From Methylococcaceae bacterium (GTDB taxonomy: Bacteria > Pseudomonadota > Gammaproteobacteria > Methylococcales > Methylomonadaceae), in the NCBI GenBank assembly GCA_030699345.1, contig JAUYMX010000555.1, forward strand, positions 1-18,390: a stretch of DNA of 18,390 nucleotides. The letters run 5' to 3'. Below, piece by piece: positions 1 through 7,355 of the stretch. Position numbers and translations under genes: made by a program. The notes beneath the pieces were generated by a model. That model had not been told where the DNA came from and did no database searches. It was given only the letters and a program-made list of their open reading frames with translations. How positions within the stretch are numbered: position 1 is the stretch's first letter; every line of letters starts with the position of its first letter.

Positions 1-242
1 CTGCTCCCGATGTTTTTAACGATAAACTCATCATGAACCGGCCACCGGCAATAGATACTGATCTTAGTTTGTCGTTGTCAAAAATCCCTGTTAATGACGA
101 TGAATATCAGTTGTTTCTTGATATTCGTTGCCGTGATTCTCTGCCGGGTAAAGATTTATGCGCCAGCCAGAGAATTAAGGACATAAGGTCTGCGTTTAGA
201 CCTTATGTCAATGATGCCTTATCGCGGGCGGCTCAACAGTAG
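1..242 (+). CDS. 3' end of an unrecognised gene (partial, 5' truncated)
   Basis: The reading frame is open from position 3 to the TAG stop at 240-242, so this is most likely the C-terminal 79 or so residues of a gene that begins left of the window. An internal ATG at 33 exists but has no ribosome binding site before it, so I do not take it as the true start. The peptide is mixed charged and polar, with no membrane segment and no motif I recognise; it ends ALSRAAQQ. It converges on argB and the two 3' ends overlap by 24 bases. A strong hairpin (180-209) lies inside its last codons. No function is proposed. Confidence 0.5.
   Translation, partial: APDVFNDKLIMNRPPAIDTDLSLSLSKIPVNDDEYQLFLDIRCRDSLPGKDLCASQRIKDIRSAFRPYVNDALSRAAQQ
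180..209. terminator. Perfect 12-bp hairpin at the convergent 3' ends
   Basis: GACATAAGGTCT (180-191) and its exact reverse complement AGACCTTATGTC (198-209) are separated by a 6-base loop. The hairpin lies just beyond the argB stop and inside the last codons of the opposing gene. Neither strand shows a clean T-run after the stem, so it is not a textbook intrinsic terminator. A bidirectional transcript end or a 3'-stabilising structure is the likeliest role, and a protein-binding palindrome is an alternative. Confidence 0.5.
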
Positions 243-1127
243 CGTACCGACGCCTTGGTCAGTAAACAATTCCAGTAACACCGCATGCTCTACGCGGCCA
301 TCAATAATATGCACACTGTTGACCCCGCCTTTTAACGCGTCGGTAGCACAGCGTGTTTTTGGAATCATGCCGCCGGCAATCGTGCCGTCTGCAATCAGAT
401 CATCAATATCCTTTAGTGTCAGACCGGTGAGCAATTGCTGCTGTTTATCCAAAATGCCGGCAGTATTGGTTAATAAAATCAATTTTTCAGCTTTCAGCAC
501 TTCCGCGACTTTACCCGCTACCAAATCGGCATTGATGTTGTAGGAATGGCCATCTTCGCCAACGCCAATCGGCGCAATCACCGGAATGAAATCACTGTTG
601 CCGAGCATGTTCAATACCGCAGGATCGATACTGGCAACTTCACCGACATGACCAAGATCAATGATTTCCGGGGCTTGCGCTTCAGGCGATAGACTTGTTT
701 CTCGGTTGTCAATCAGCAGCTTTCTAGCGCGAATGAAGTCGCCATCTTTACCGGTTAAACCCACCGCTTTGCCGCCATGCATGTTGATTAAGTTAACAAT
801 CTCTTTATTAACCAAGCCGCCCAACACCATTTCTACGACATCCATGGTTTCGCTGTCAGTGATGCGCATGCCATCTATAAAGCCGGTGGTTTTGCCCAAT
901 TTAGCCAGTAATTGACCAATTTGCGGGCCACCGCCATGAACGACAATCGGATTTAAACCGACCAGTTTCATCAACACACTGTCTCGGGCGAAACTGTGTT
1001 TCAGGGCTTCGTCGACCATGGCATTGCCGCCAAACTTGACGACTATGGTTTTGCTTTTGAAGCGTTGGATGTAAGGCAATGCCTCAATTAATACATCTGC
1101 TATTTGGTGAGCGGTTCGTTTTTGCAT
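219..1127 (-). CDS. argB: Acetylglutamate kinase
   Basis: Phosphorylates N-acetyl-L-glutamate with ATP, the second step of the acetylated arginine pathway, in the cytosol. The 302-residue product belongs to the amino-acid kinase fold. Visible motifs are KFGGNAM (31-37, phosphate binding), HGGGPQIG (64-71), YNINADLVAG (196-205) and GGMIPK (252-257, with the lysine near the transferred phosphate). It has about 25 residues before the first strand, MQKRTAHQIADVLIEALPYI. This N-terminal helix is typical of hexameric, arginine-inhibited kinases (about 300 residues) and is missing from the shorter E. coli enzyme (about 258), so feedback inhibition by arginine is inferred. It is the last gene of the coaBC-dut-algC-argB operon, 18 bases after algC. 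No strong Shine-Dalgarno sequence is visible, so it may rely on read-through of the upstream message. Confidence 0.96.
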   Translation of the reverse strand: MQKRTAHQIADVLIEALPYIQRFKSKTIVVKFGGNAMVDEALKHSFARDSVLMKLVGLNPIVVHGGGPQIGQLLAKLGKTTGFIDGMRITDSETMDVVEMVLGGLVNKEIVNLINMHGGKAVGLTGKDGDFIRARKLLIDNRETSLSPEAQAPEIIDLGHVGEVASIDPAVLNMLGNSDFIPVIAPIGVGEDGHSYNINADLVAGKVAEVLKAEKLILLTNTAGILDKQQQLLTGLTLKDIDDLIADGTIAGGMIPKTRCATDALKGGVNSVHIIDGRVEHAVLLELFTDQGVGTLLLSRPR

Positions 1128-1145
1128 TGTTGATTAATTTTGGAA

Positions 1146-3635
1146 TTAAAAAGGTAAGTTAATATTTGGTTTGATTTGTTTCATCAATTGCCTGAATTGA
1201 TTTTGTATATCTTGCATAGCCTCGTTGGAATCGGCTTCAAAACGAATGACCAGCGATGGTGTTGTGTTTGAAGCCCTGACCAAGCCCCAGCCATTCGCAA
1301 AATCTACCCGCATGCCATCGATATTGGTAATCTTGCCATCACTAAAATGGGCTTTGGCGAACAGGTTTTCTATAAATTTAAAGTTTTCGCCTTCAGTGAG
1401 TAACACCGTTAGTTCCGGGGTATTAATGCTGTCTGGGAAACCGGCAAAAATTTCAGCACTGTTACGGGTGTCACGCGACAGTATTTCGACCAGGCGCGCA
1501 GCCGCATATAGCGCATCATCAAAGCCAAACCAGCGGTCATTAAAGAAGATATGACCACTCATTTCGCCAGCCAATTTAGCCCCGGTTTCTTTGATTTTGG
1601 CTTTCATAAAGGAATGCCCGGTTTTCCACATCAACGGTCTGCCGCCGAATTTTTTAATCTGCTCCGGCAAATGGCGACTGCATTTCACATCAAAAATGAT
1701 TTCTGCCCCCGGTTTGCCTGCAAGTACTTCTTTGGCGAACAGCATCATTTGTCGATCTGGCCAAATAATCTTGCCATTTGAATCAACGACGCCTAAACGA
1801 TCACCATCGCCGTCAAACGCAAGTCCAATATCGGCGTTGTAGTGTTTGACTGCACTGATTAATTCAGCCAGATTTTCCGGTCTGCTGGGATCAGGATGAT
1901 GATGCGGGAAGCTACCGTCGACCTCACAAAATAGCTCTACCACTTCGCAGCCCAGAGTTCTTAATAATACAGGACCCAACTCGCCGGCAACGCCATTGCC
2001 GCAATCCAGCACCACCAGCATAGGGCGGTTTATGTGGACATCTTCGGAGATGGTGCCGATGTATTCATTAACGATGCGACTATTATGTTCAATGTTCCCA
2101 TGACCACCATTGGCAAAAGCTTGCCGTTCAATACAGAGCTTAAGTTGCTGGATACTGTCACCGGCCAGAGTTTCACCATTGATGACCATCTTAAGTCCAT
2201 TGTATTCGGGGGGGTTATGGCTGCCAGTGACCATGACCCCGCAGCGACCATCAGTGTGTTGCGTCACAAAATACAACACTGGCGTGGGTACCATGCCAAT
2301 ATCCAGGACATTACAGCCCACTGAGGCAATGCCTTTGGCTAACGATTCTGCAAATGTTGGACTTGATGTTCTGCCATCCCTGCCCACTACCATGGTTGTA
2401 CAACCTTGTTCTCTGGCAGAGGTACCCAAGGCGCGACCAAGGTCGTAAACGATTTCTTTAGTTAAGGTGTGCCCAACAATGCCCCGAATATCATAAGCTC
2501 TGTAAATGCCTGAACTACGGCCAGAGGTAACGGCAGGGGCGGTGGTTGTTAATTCAAGAGGCTCGTCATGATCTACGTCGGGCTCTGACACATGGTAATT
2601 GTCACTGCTGGGTTGGTTACTAAAAGAAACTTCGTCAGGCTGATCAAAAAATCCTGACAGCTCTAAATCATCATCGTCGCTTTCGTTGACTAAAAAGGAC
2701 GTGTCGTTTTCGTCGTGATCCAATACCCGTTTAAATTGCACCAATGTTGAAATAACCGCGTTCATTTCGTTTAGGCGGACAGGATAATTGCCTTGTAGCT
2801 TGTTGCTCATCATGTCCTTAAATGCTTTAAGCACACTGCTTAAGTCATCTTCCAGCAATTCAGAAATTTTCCTATGCCCTGCAAAAAAAGCCAGCACCGC
2901 CAGTAAACTGGGGATGAAAATAATGCCCGAAATAGTTACTAGATCGCCGACACTGCCGCTCTCGGTATAGCTGTAGTGAAGCTCCCAATCGGTATTGGGT
3001 ATAGCCAATTGGATTAAATCGGGCTGTTGGGCTTGATTGCCGCTGCTTCCTAACGCCAGCTTGGCTTGTTTTAATTCTAAATACCCATCATCGGTATTAG
3101 CGGCTTGCAATATTTGCGTAATAAAGTCATAGCGAAGGCTGGCCAGTACCACGCCGATAACTTGATTGTTTTGCTTAATTTGCCTGGCTATTGCCAAGTG
3201 TCGATCCGAGCCTTCATCGCCCTGTATGGCGGCAGGTTGTTGTTTACTAAAAGTTTGCCTGACCATATCCAAATCAGCATAGCCCATGCGCGGCAGGCTT
3301 TTTTCATCTAACTCGCTAACGCCGGGTAGTAACAATCTTATCTTTAAGACATCGGGAAAATGTTGATCAAGTCTTGCTGCTGCCGAGGTGAGTAAAGCCG
3401 GATTGGCGCTGGAAACGGCGGCTAAAACTTCTGGATCTTGCGCCATTTTGTCCAAAGTTTTGTTACGTAGTTCTATTTGTGCAGAAAGACTCAAGGCAAT
3501 GGCCTTAGTGACTGAGTTTGCCGCATCACGTCTTGCTTGACTGACATCGGAGGACGTTAACCAATAAATACCCGCGCCGACAATCAGAATCATCAAAACG
3601 GCAATACCCGATAGAAAAGCAAAGATACGCGTCAT
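1146..3635 (-). CDS. algC: Phosphomannomutase/phosphoglucomutase with membrane-anchored N-terminal domain
   Basis: Interconverts hexose 6-phosphates and 1-phosphates (mannose and glucose), feeding sugar nucleotides for exopolysaccharide and LPS. The catalytic half (about 375-829) has the phosphoserine loop TGSHNPP (phosphorylated Ser472), the metal loop DGDGDR (608-613), the sugar-specificity motif GEMSGH (690-695) and the phosphate-binding RASNTTP (787-793). At 829 residues it is much longer than the roughly 460-residue soluble enzyme. Residues 7-27 and 233-253 are membrane helices enclosing about 200 residues that should lie in the periplasm. These are followed by a cytosolic linker (about 255-370) very rich in Asp, Glu and Ser. 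Long forms of this kind also occur in pseudomonads. A sensory role for the outer domain is inference. The start has an AAGG motif before it, and dut ends 21 bases upstream. Confidence 0.93.
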   Translation of the reverse strand: MTRIFAFLSGIAVLMILIVGAGIYWLTSSDVSQARRDAANSVTKAIALSLSAQIELRNKTLDKMAQDPEVLAAVSSANPALLTSAAARLDQHFPDVLKIRLLLPGVSELDEKSLPRMGYADLDMVRQTFSKQQPAAIQGDEGSDRHLAIARQIKQNNQVIGVVLASLRYDFITQILQAANTDDGYLELKQAKLALGSSGNQAQQPDLIQLAIPNTDWELHYSYTESGSVGDLVTISGIIFIPSLLAVLAFFAGHRKISELLEDDLSSVLKAFKDMMSNKLQGNYPVRLNEMNAVISTLVQFKRVLDHDENDTSFLVNESDDDDLELSGFFDQPDEVSFSNQPSSDNYHVSEPDVDHDEPLELTTTAPAVTSGRSSGIYRAYDIRGIVGHTLTKEIVYDLGRALGTSAREQGCTTMVVGRDGRTSSPTFAESLAKGIASVGCNVLDIGMVPTPVLYFVTQHTDGRCGVMVTGSHNPPEYNGLKMVINGETLAGDSIQQLKLCIERQAFANGGHGNIEHNSRIVNEYIGTISEDVHINRPMLVVLDCGNGVAGELGPVLLRTLGCEVVELFCEVDGSFPHHHPDPSRPENLAELISAVKHYNADIGLAFDGDGDRLGVVDSNGKIIWPDRQMMLFAKEVLAGKPGAEIIFDVKCSRHLPEQIKKFGGRPLMWKTGHSFMKAKIKETGAKLAGEMSGHIFFNDRWFGFDDALYAAARLVEILSRDTRNSAEIFAGFPDSINTPELTVLLTEGENFKFIENLFAKAHFSDGKITNIDGMRVDFANGWGLVRASNTTPSLVIRFEADSNEAMQDIQNQFRQLMKQIKPNINLPF

Positions 3636-3656
3636 AGTGTGTGCCTTATAGTAGAT

Positions 3657-4112
3657 TTAGTGGCGTCCGGTGTGGCCAAAACCGCCGGTGCCGCGCAGGC
3701 TTTCATCAAATTCTTCGACTTGCTCAAATTCGACTTGCACCACCGGCACGAACACCATTTGCGCAATACGCTCGCCGATTTGGATGGTAAAGGCAGTGTT
3801 GCCGCGATTCCATACGGAGACAAATACTTGGCCCTGATAGTCTGAGTCAATCAGACCTACCAGGTTGCCCAGCACGATGCCGTGCTTGTGGCCTAATCCC
3901 GAACGAGGCAGTAGCACAGCAGCCAACTGATGATCGGCAATGTGAATAGCTAATCCTGTGGGTACCAAACAAGTATCGCCGGGTTGTAATTCTACCGCTG
4001 CATCTAAACAGGCCCGCAAATCCAGGCCAGCCGCACCGGCAGTTGCATAATCCGGCAGTGGAAACTCGGTGCCAATGCGGTTATCCAACACTTTAAGTTG
4101 TATTTTTTTCAT
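3657..4112 (-). CDS. dut: Deoxyuridine 5'-triphosphate nucleotidohydrolase (dUTPase)
   Basis: Hydrolyses dUTP to dUMP and pyrophosphate, keeping uracil out of DNA and supplying dTMP synthesis. It is the homotrimeric type, with all five motifs: AGLDLRA (27-33), PRSGLG (69-74), GLIDSDYQG (86-94, catalytic aspartate), RIAQMVFV (115-122) and the C-terminal P-loop-like RGTGGFGHTG (140-149). I chose the ATG at 4110-4112, giving 151 residues as in E. coli. It is preceded by an AGAGAG motif, and an eight-residue upstream extension from 4136 adds nothing conserved. The start overlaps the coaBC 3' end by 20 bases, so translation is probably coupled. The neighbourhood combines nucleotide hygiene with CoA synthesis, as in many gammaproteobacteria. 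Confidence 0.96.
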   Translation of the reverse strand: MKKIQLKVLDNRIGTEFPLPDYATAGAAGLDLRACLDAAVELQPGDTCLVPTGLAIHIADHQLAAVLLPRSGLGHKHGIVLGNLVGLIDSDYQGQVFVSVWNRGNTAFTIQIGERIAQMVFVPVVQVEFEQVEEFDESLRGTGGFGHTGRH

Positions 4113-5301
4113 TAAATCTCTCTGCGATGACATCAATCAGTTGTTTAGCTAACAGTCGTTTATCGGCTAGCGCCAGGTTTTTTTGTCCGTTTTTCCAAAA
4201 TAATTGCAGGGCGTTAACTTCGCTATCGAAGCCGCCATTTTGTGCATTATGCCCTACCCAATTGGCAGCAATCATATCCAGGTTTTTATTAGTCAATTTG
4301 CCGACAGCATTGGCCGCTAAATTTTCTGTTTCGGCGGCAAAGCCAACCGTGAAAGGGCGCTGAGGCAATTTGGCAACGGCGGCGAGAATATCTTCAGTCT
4401 TTTTTAAAAGGATGCTGGTTTCATGGTCATGCTTTTTGATTTTTTCCGGCTGCACTTCGATGGGCGTGTAATCCGCCACCGCAGCGGTACCAATATAAAT
4501 AGCATGTGCTTCAGCGCGAGATATTATTGCTTGATACATTTGAGCGGCGGTGTCTACTTTTACCAGATCAACACCAGCAGGTGCAGGCAGCGATACTGGC
4601 CCGCTAATCAACGTAACGTTTGCACCAGCTTGCAGCGCCGCGTTGGCCAGGGCATAGCCCATTTTTCCTGAGCTTCGATTGGTAATATAACGCACGGGAT
4701 CCAACGGCTCGCGAGTCGGGCCTGCGCTTATTAATACGCTTACTCCTTGTAAAGGCTGGGGGCTGGTTGAGGCTGAAATTTGCTCACAAATCGCAGCAGG
4801 CTCGGACATTCTGCCCAGGCCCGTTTCTCCGCATGCCTGTTCGCCAGGTTCCGGACCAATGACAATGACGCCATGAGTTTTTAGTTTGGCTATGTTTTCT
4901 TGTGTAGCGGAGTGATGCCACATGGCTTGATTCATTGCCGGGGCAACATAAACCGGGCAAGTGGCCGCAAGATAGAGTGTGGACAGCAAATCATCGGCCA
5001 ATCCCTGGCTGCATTTAGCAATAGTGTTGGCGCTAGCTGGCGCTATCAATAGGGCATCCGCCCAACGCGCCAGACTGATATGGTCCATCGCATGCTCGGC
5101 TTCAGCGTTTAATAAATCGGTATGTACGGCGTGCCCTGATAAGGCTTGAAATGTGAGCGTGCTAACGAATTGGGTCGCCGCTTGTGTCATTACTACCCGC
5201 ACTTCAGCACCATTTTTTCGTAGCAATCTGACCAGTTCGGCCGATTTATACGCAGCAATACCGCCGCTTACAGCCAATAGAATGTGCTTATTTATAGCCA
5301 T
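4093..5301 (-). CDS. coaBC: Bifunctional phosphopantothenoylcysteine synthetase/decarboxylase
   Basis: Joins 4'-phosphopantothenate to cysteine (CoaB) and decarboxylates the product (CoaC) in coenzyme A synthesis. The N-terminal flavoprotein domain (about 1-180) shows SGGIAAYK (12-19), catalytic His74 in MDHISLARWAD, PAMN (121-124) and the flap cysteine Cys157 in GEQACGETG. The C-terminal synthetase domain (about 185-402) shows SAGPTREPLDPVRYITNRSS (192-211), with Asn208 in the position that contacts the acyl-cytidylate intermediate, then AAVADY (273-278) and the lysine motif KIKK (287-290). The length of 402 residues is standard. It is the first gene of the minus-strand operon and is divergent from radC across 102 bases. 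Confidence 0.96.
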   Translation of the reverse strand: MAINKHILLAVSGGIAAYKSAELVRLLRKNGAEVRVVMTQAATQFVSTLTFQALSGHAVHTDLLNAEAEHAMDHISLARWADALLIAPASANTIAKCSQGLADDLLSTLYLAATCPVYVAPAMNQAMWHHSATQENIAKLKTHGVIVIGPEPGEQACGETGLGRMSEPAAICEQISASTSPQPLQGVSVLISAGPTREPLDPVRYITNRSSGKMGYALANAALQAGANVTLISGPVSLPAPAGVDLVKVDTAAQMYQAIISRAEAHAIYIGTAAVADYTPIEVQPEKIKKHDHETSILLKKTEDILAAVAKLPQRPFTVGFAAETENLAANAVGKLTNKNLDMIAANWVGHNAQNGGFDSEVNALQLFWKNGQKNLALADKRLLAKQLIDVIAERFNEKNTT

Positions 5302-5338
5302 TTATAAAATGGGCCCAGTGTGTACAAAAAGACTGACT

Positions 5339-5347
5339 ATTATGGCA
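5339..5347 (-). promoter_or_regulatory. Candidate extended -10 promoter for the coaBC operon
   Basis: On the minus strand TGC is followed directly by CATAAT, an extended -10 element (TGn plus a five-of-six TATAAT match) about 38 bases upstream of the coaBC start. No good -35 box is visible. It lies in the only gap that could hold a promoter for this operon. Confidence 0.3.
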
Positions 5348-5403
5348 AGGATAGGGCATTTCTTCTACGCTTTAGTTTTAACCAGCGCGCTAAGGGGATA
5401 TTC

Positions 5404-6078
5404 ATGGGGATTAAAGACTGGGCGGCTGAAGACCGCCCCAGAGAAAAGTTGTTGCTCCGAGGACCGGCGGCGTTAACCGATGCCGAGTTACTGGCTATTT
5501 TTTTGCGTACCGGCACTCCTGGCAAATCGGCAGTGGATTTAGCGCGCGATTTACTTGCTGACTTTGGTTCTTTAAAAGCCATGTTGGATGCGGATCGGCA
5601 GCGCTTTTGCCAAGCTAACGGCTTAGGCGATGCTAAATACACCCAGCTTCAAGCTGTATTGGAAATGGCCAGACGGCATTTTAAAGAAGTCTTGCAACGC
5701 GGCAATGCCTTAACCAGCCCTGAAATTACCCGCGCCTACCTGAGCGCTCAACTGCGCGGCTACAGTTATGAAGTTTTCGCCTGTTTATTTTTGGACAACC
5801 AGCATCGAGTGATACAGCTCGATGAACTTTTTCGCGGCACCATTGACGGCGCCAGTGTTTATCCAAGAGAAGTCGTCAAAAAAGCCCTGCAGCATAATGC
5901 CGCTGCAGTCATCTTCGCGCACAACCATCCGTCCGGCATTGCCGAACCCAGCCAAGCCGATCGGCACATCACCGACAAACTCAAACAAGCGTTGGCGTTA
6001 TTTGATATTCGGGTACTTGATCATTTTATTATCGGTGACGGGCAGCCGTACTCGTTTGCTGAGCACGGCTTGTTGTAA
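5404..6078 (+). CDS. radC: RadC family JAMM/MPN-domain protein
   Basis: A 224-residue member of the RadC/UPF0758 family (E. coli 222). Residues 1-95 form the helix-hairpin-helix-like part (KLLLRGPAALTDAELLAIFL). Residues 105-224 form the MPN domain with the metal-binding motif HNHPSG (173-178) and Asp186 (H-x-H-x10-D). The start at 5404 is chosen because AAGGGG lies 6-11 bases before it. A longer frame from 5320 adds 28 residues not typical of the family. Despite its name, a role in recombinational repair is not established, and related proteins are common in mobile elements. It is divergent from coaBC. In E. coli and Pseudomonas radC lies next to rpmB, but here a defence cassette follows instead. 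Confidence 0.93.
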   Translation: MGIKDWAAEDRPREKLLLRGPAALTDAELLAIFLRTGTPGKSAVDLARDLLADFGSLKAMLDADRQRFCQANGLGDAKYTQLQAVLEMARRHFKEVLQRGNALTSPEITRAYLSAQLRGYSYEVFACLFLDNQHRVIQLDELFRGTIDGASVYPREVVKKALQHNAAAVIFAHNHPSGIAEPSQADRHITDKLKQALALFDIRVLDHFIIGDGQPYSFAEHGLL

Positions 6079-6133
6079 TCTCTTATAAAAAGAATTATTT
6101 ATAGTGTTAGAGTTGTTGCGTCAAAAGATTAAA

Positions 6134-6162
6134 TTGGCACGAAATAATTAAAATTATATTTT
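6134..6162 (+). promoter_or_regulatory. Candidate promoter for the SIR2-HerA-RhuM cassette
   Basis: TTGGCA (6134-6139, five of six to the -35 consensus) is followed after 17 bases by TATTTT (6157-6162). An overlapping TATATT (6155-6160) gives a 15-base spacer. The surrounding 100-base gap after radC is very AT-rich. No operator palindrome is obvious. Confidence 0.3.
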
Positions 6163-6179
6163 ATTGGAACGTAATATTT

Positions 6180-7355
6180 ATGAATGATTTTGAAAGCTTG
6201 ATTGAAAATCTAAACCAACACTTAAACTCAAATAGACAAAGTTGGTTATTTGGAGCTGGAATTAGTTGTGATGCAAATATACCGCTGATGTATCCGCTAA
6301 CGGCTCGAGTCAACACAATTATTACGGAAGCGGGTAATAATAAAAATATTGAAATATATAAGGCACTTAGTTCAAACCTCAAAACAGATGCCCATGTGGA
6401 GCAGTATTTAAGCCACTTGGGCGATCTGATTGCTCTTGCGGAGCGTTCCAAAGATAAGTGTGCATCAATTAATAATGAAAATTTTGATCAAAAAGAGCTA
6501 CGGAGTTTGCATTCAGCAATTGTTGAAGCTATCGGCATTACCGTTCGATATGGCTACAAAAAAAATGGTGCTACCGAAATTATCGGTAGCCTAGATAAGC
6601 CTATAGTTGACATTGCTTCGCACATAAGTTTTCTTAAAGCCCTTTTTCGAACTAGAGTGAACCTTACATCGCGTTCAAACATAACTTTTTTTACAACCAA
6701 TTACGACACCTTACTTGAAGATGCAATGGCATTAGAAAAAATCATGGTCATAGATGGTTTTTCAGGTGGCGCAATGGGCGTTTGGAACCCAAACAAAGAA
6801 TTTAACAGCGAAATAACAAGCCCTAATCAATACAACTTGTACAAACTCCACGGTTCTGTCGATTGGCATAGAAATGATGAATATGGATTGGTTCGGGCAA
6901 GATATGGAACTAATTACCTATCTGATCTATCAGAGATAATGATTTATCCTCAAGCAACAAAATATGTCGAAACTCAGAAAGACCCTTTTGCAAGTTTATT
7001 TACGCAATTTCGTTCAGTTTTAAATTCAAGCGAACCAAATGTTTTTATTACCTGTGGTTATAGTTTTGGCGATGATCATATAAATTCAGAAATTGAGACG
7101 GCACTTAAATCACTATCGAACAAAACTAATATTGTTGCTTTTTTCCAGGAAGACCCTAAAGACGGCATTACAATTAATAAAACATTAGATGCTTGGCTTT
7201 TAAACCCTAAATTTGGTAAACGCGTATTTGTTGCTGGAAAAAATGGACTTTATAACAACTCACTATTACCTGTTAATGTTCACTCAGTTAAAGAATTAAG
7301 CTGGTGGAAGTTTTCTGGGTTAACTGAGTTTTTGAAAACAGGAGAAGCTGAATGA
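6180..7355 (+). CDS. SIR2-like NAD-binding defence protein
   Basis: This 391-residue sirtuin-fold protein should bind and, in the defence setting, hydrolyse NAD+. Motifs in order: the NAD loop GAGIS followed by IP (25-35), TTNYD (172-176, with the asparagine expected in catalysis), KLHGS (222-226, with catalytic-position His224) and GYSFGDDHIN (293-302). The histone-deacetylase-type zinc cysteines are absent, as is usual for prokaryotic SIR2 effectors. The gene runs straight into a HerA-type ATPase with an ATGA overlap, the arrangement of the two-gene SIR2-HerA anti-phage system. There, known members deplete NAD+ on phage infection as a large SIR2-HerA complex. Activity here is inferred. The gene is visibly AT-rich (19 G+C in the 60 bases from 6301), unlike its flanks, which suggests transfer. 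The SD is weak (TTGGAAC). Confidence 0.88.
   Translation: MNDFESLIENLNQHLNSNRQSWLFGAGISCDANIPLMYPLTARVNTIITEAGNNKNIEIYKALSSNLKTDAHVEQYLSHLGDLIALAERSKDKCASINNENFDQKELRSLHSAIVEAIGITVRYGYKKNGATEIIGSLDKPIVDIASHISFLKALFRTRVNLTSRSNITFFTTNYDTLLEDAMALEKIMVIDGFSGGAMGVWNPNKEFNSEITSPNQYNLYKLHGSVDWHRNDEYGLVRARYGTNYLSDLSEIMIYPQATKYVETQKDPFASLFTQFRSVLNSSEPNVFITCGYSFGDDHINSEIETALKSLSNKTNIVAFFQEDPKDGITINKTLDAWLLNPKFGKRVFVAGKNGLYNNSLLPVNVHSVKELSWWKFSGLTEFLKTGEAE

Noticed and set aside
205..543. Plus-strand open frame inside argB
   Set aside because: It lies antisense to a clear argB coding region, with low-complexity Ser/Pro composition and no SD; a shadow frame.
2034..2448. Two overlapping plus-strand frames inside algC
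   Set aside because: Antisense to the mutase catalytic domain, no family motif; shadow frames.
5320..5403. Longer N-terminus for RadC
   Set aside because: The extra 28 residues are unlike the family and the SD AAGGGG fits the ATG at 5404.
6079..6179. Attachment site or insertion-sequence end beside the defence cassette
   Set aside because: Compared by eye with 10231-10295, no shared direct or inverted repeat was seen and no integrase or transposase is present.
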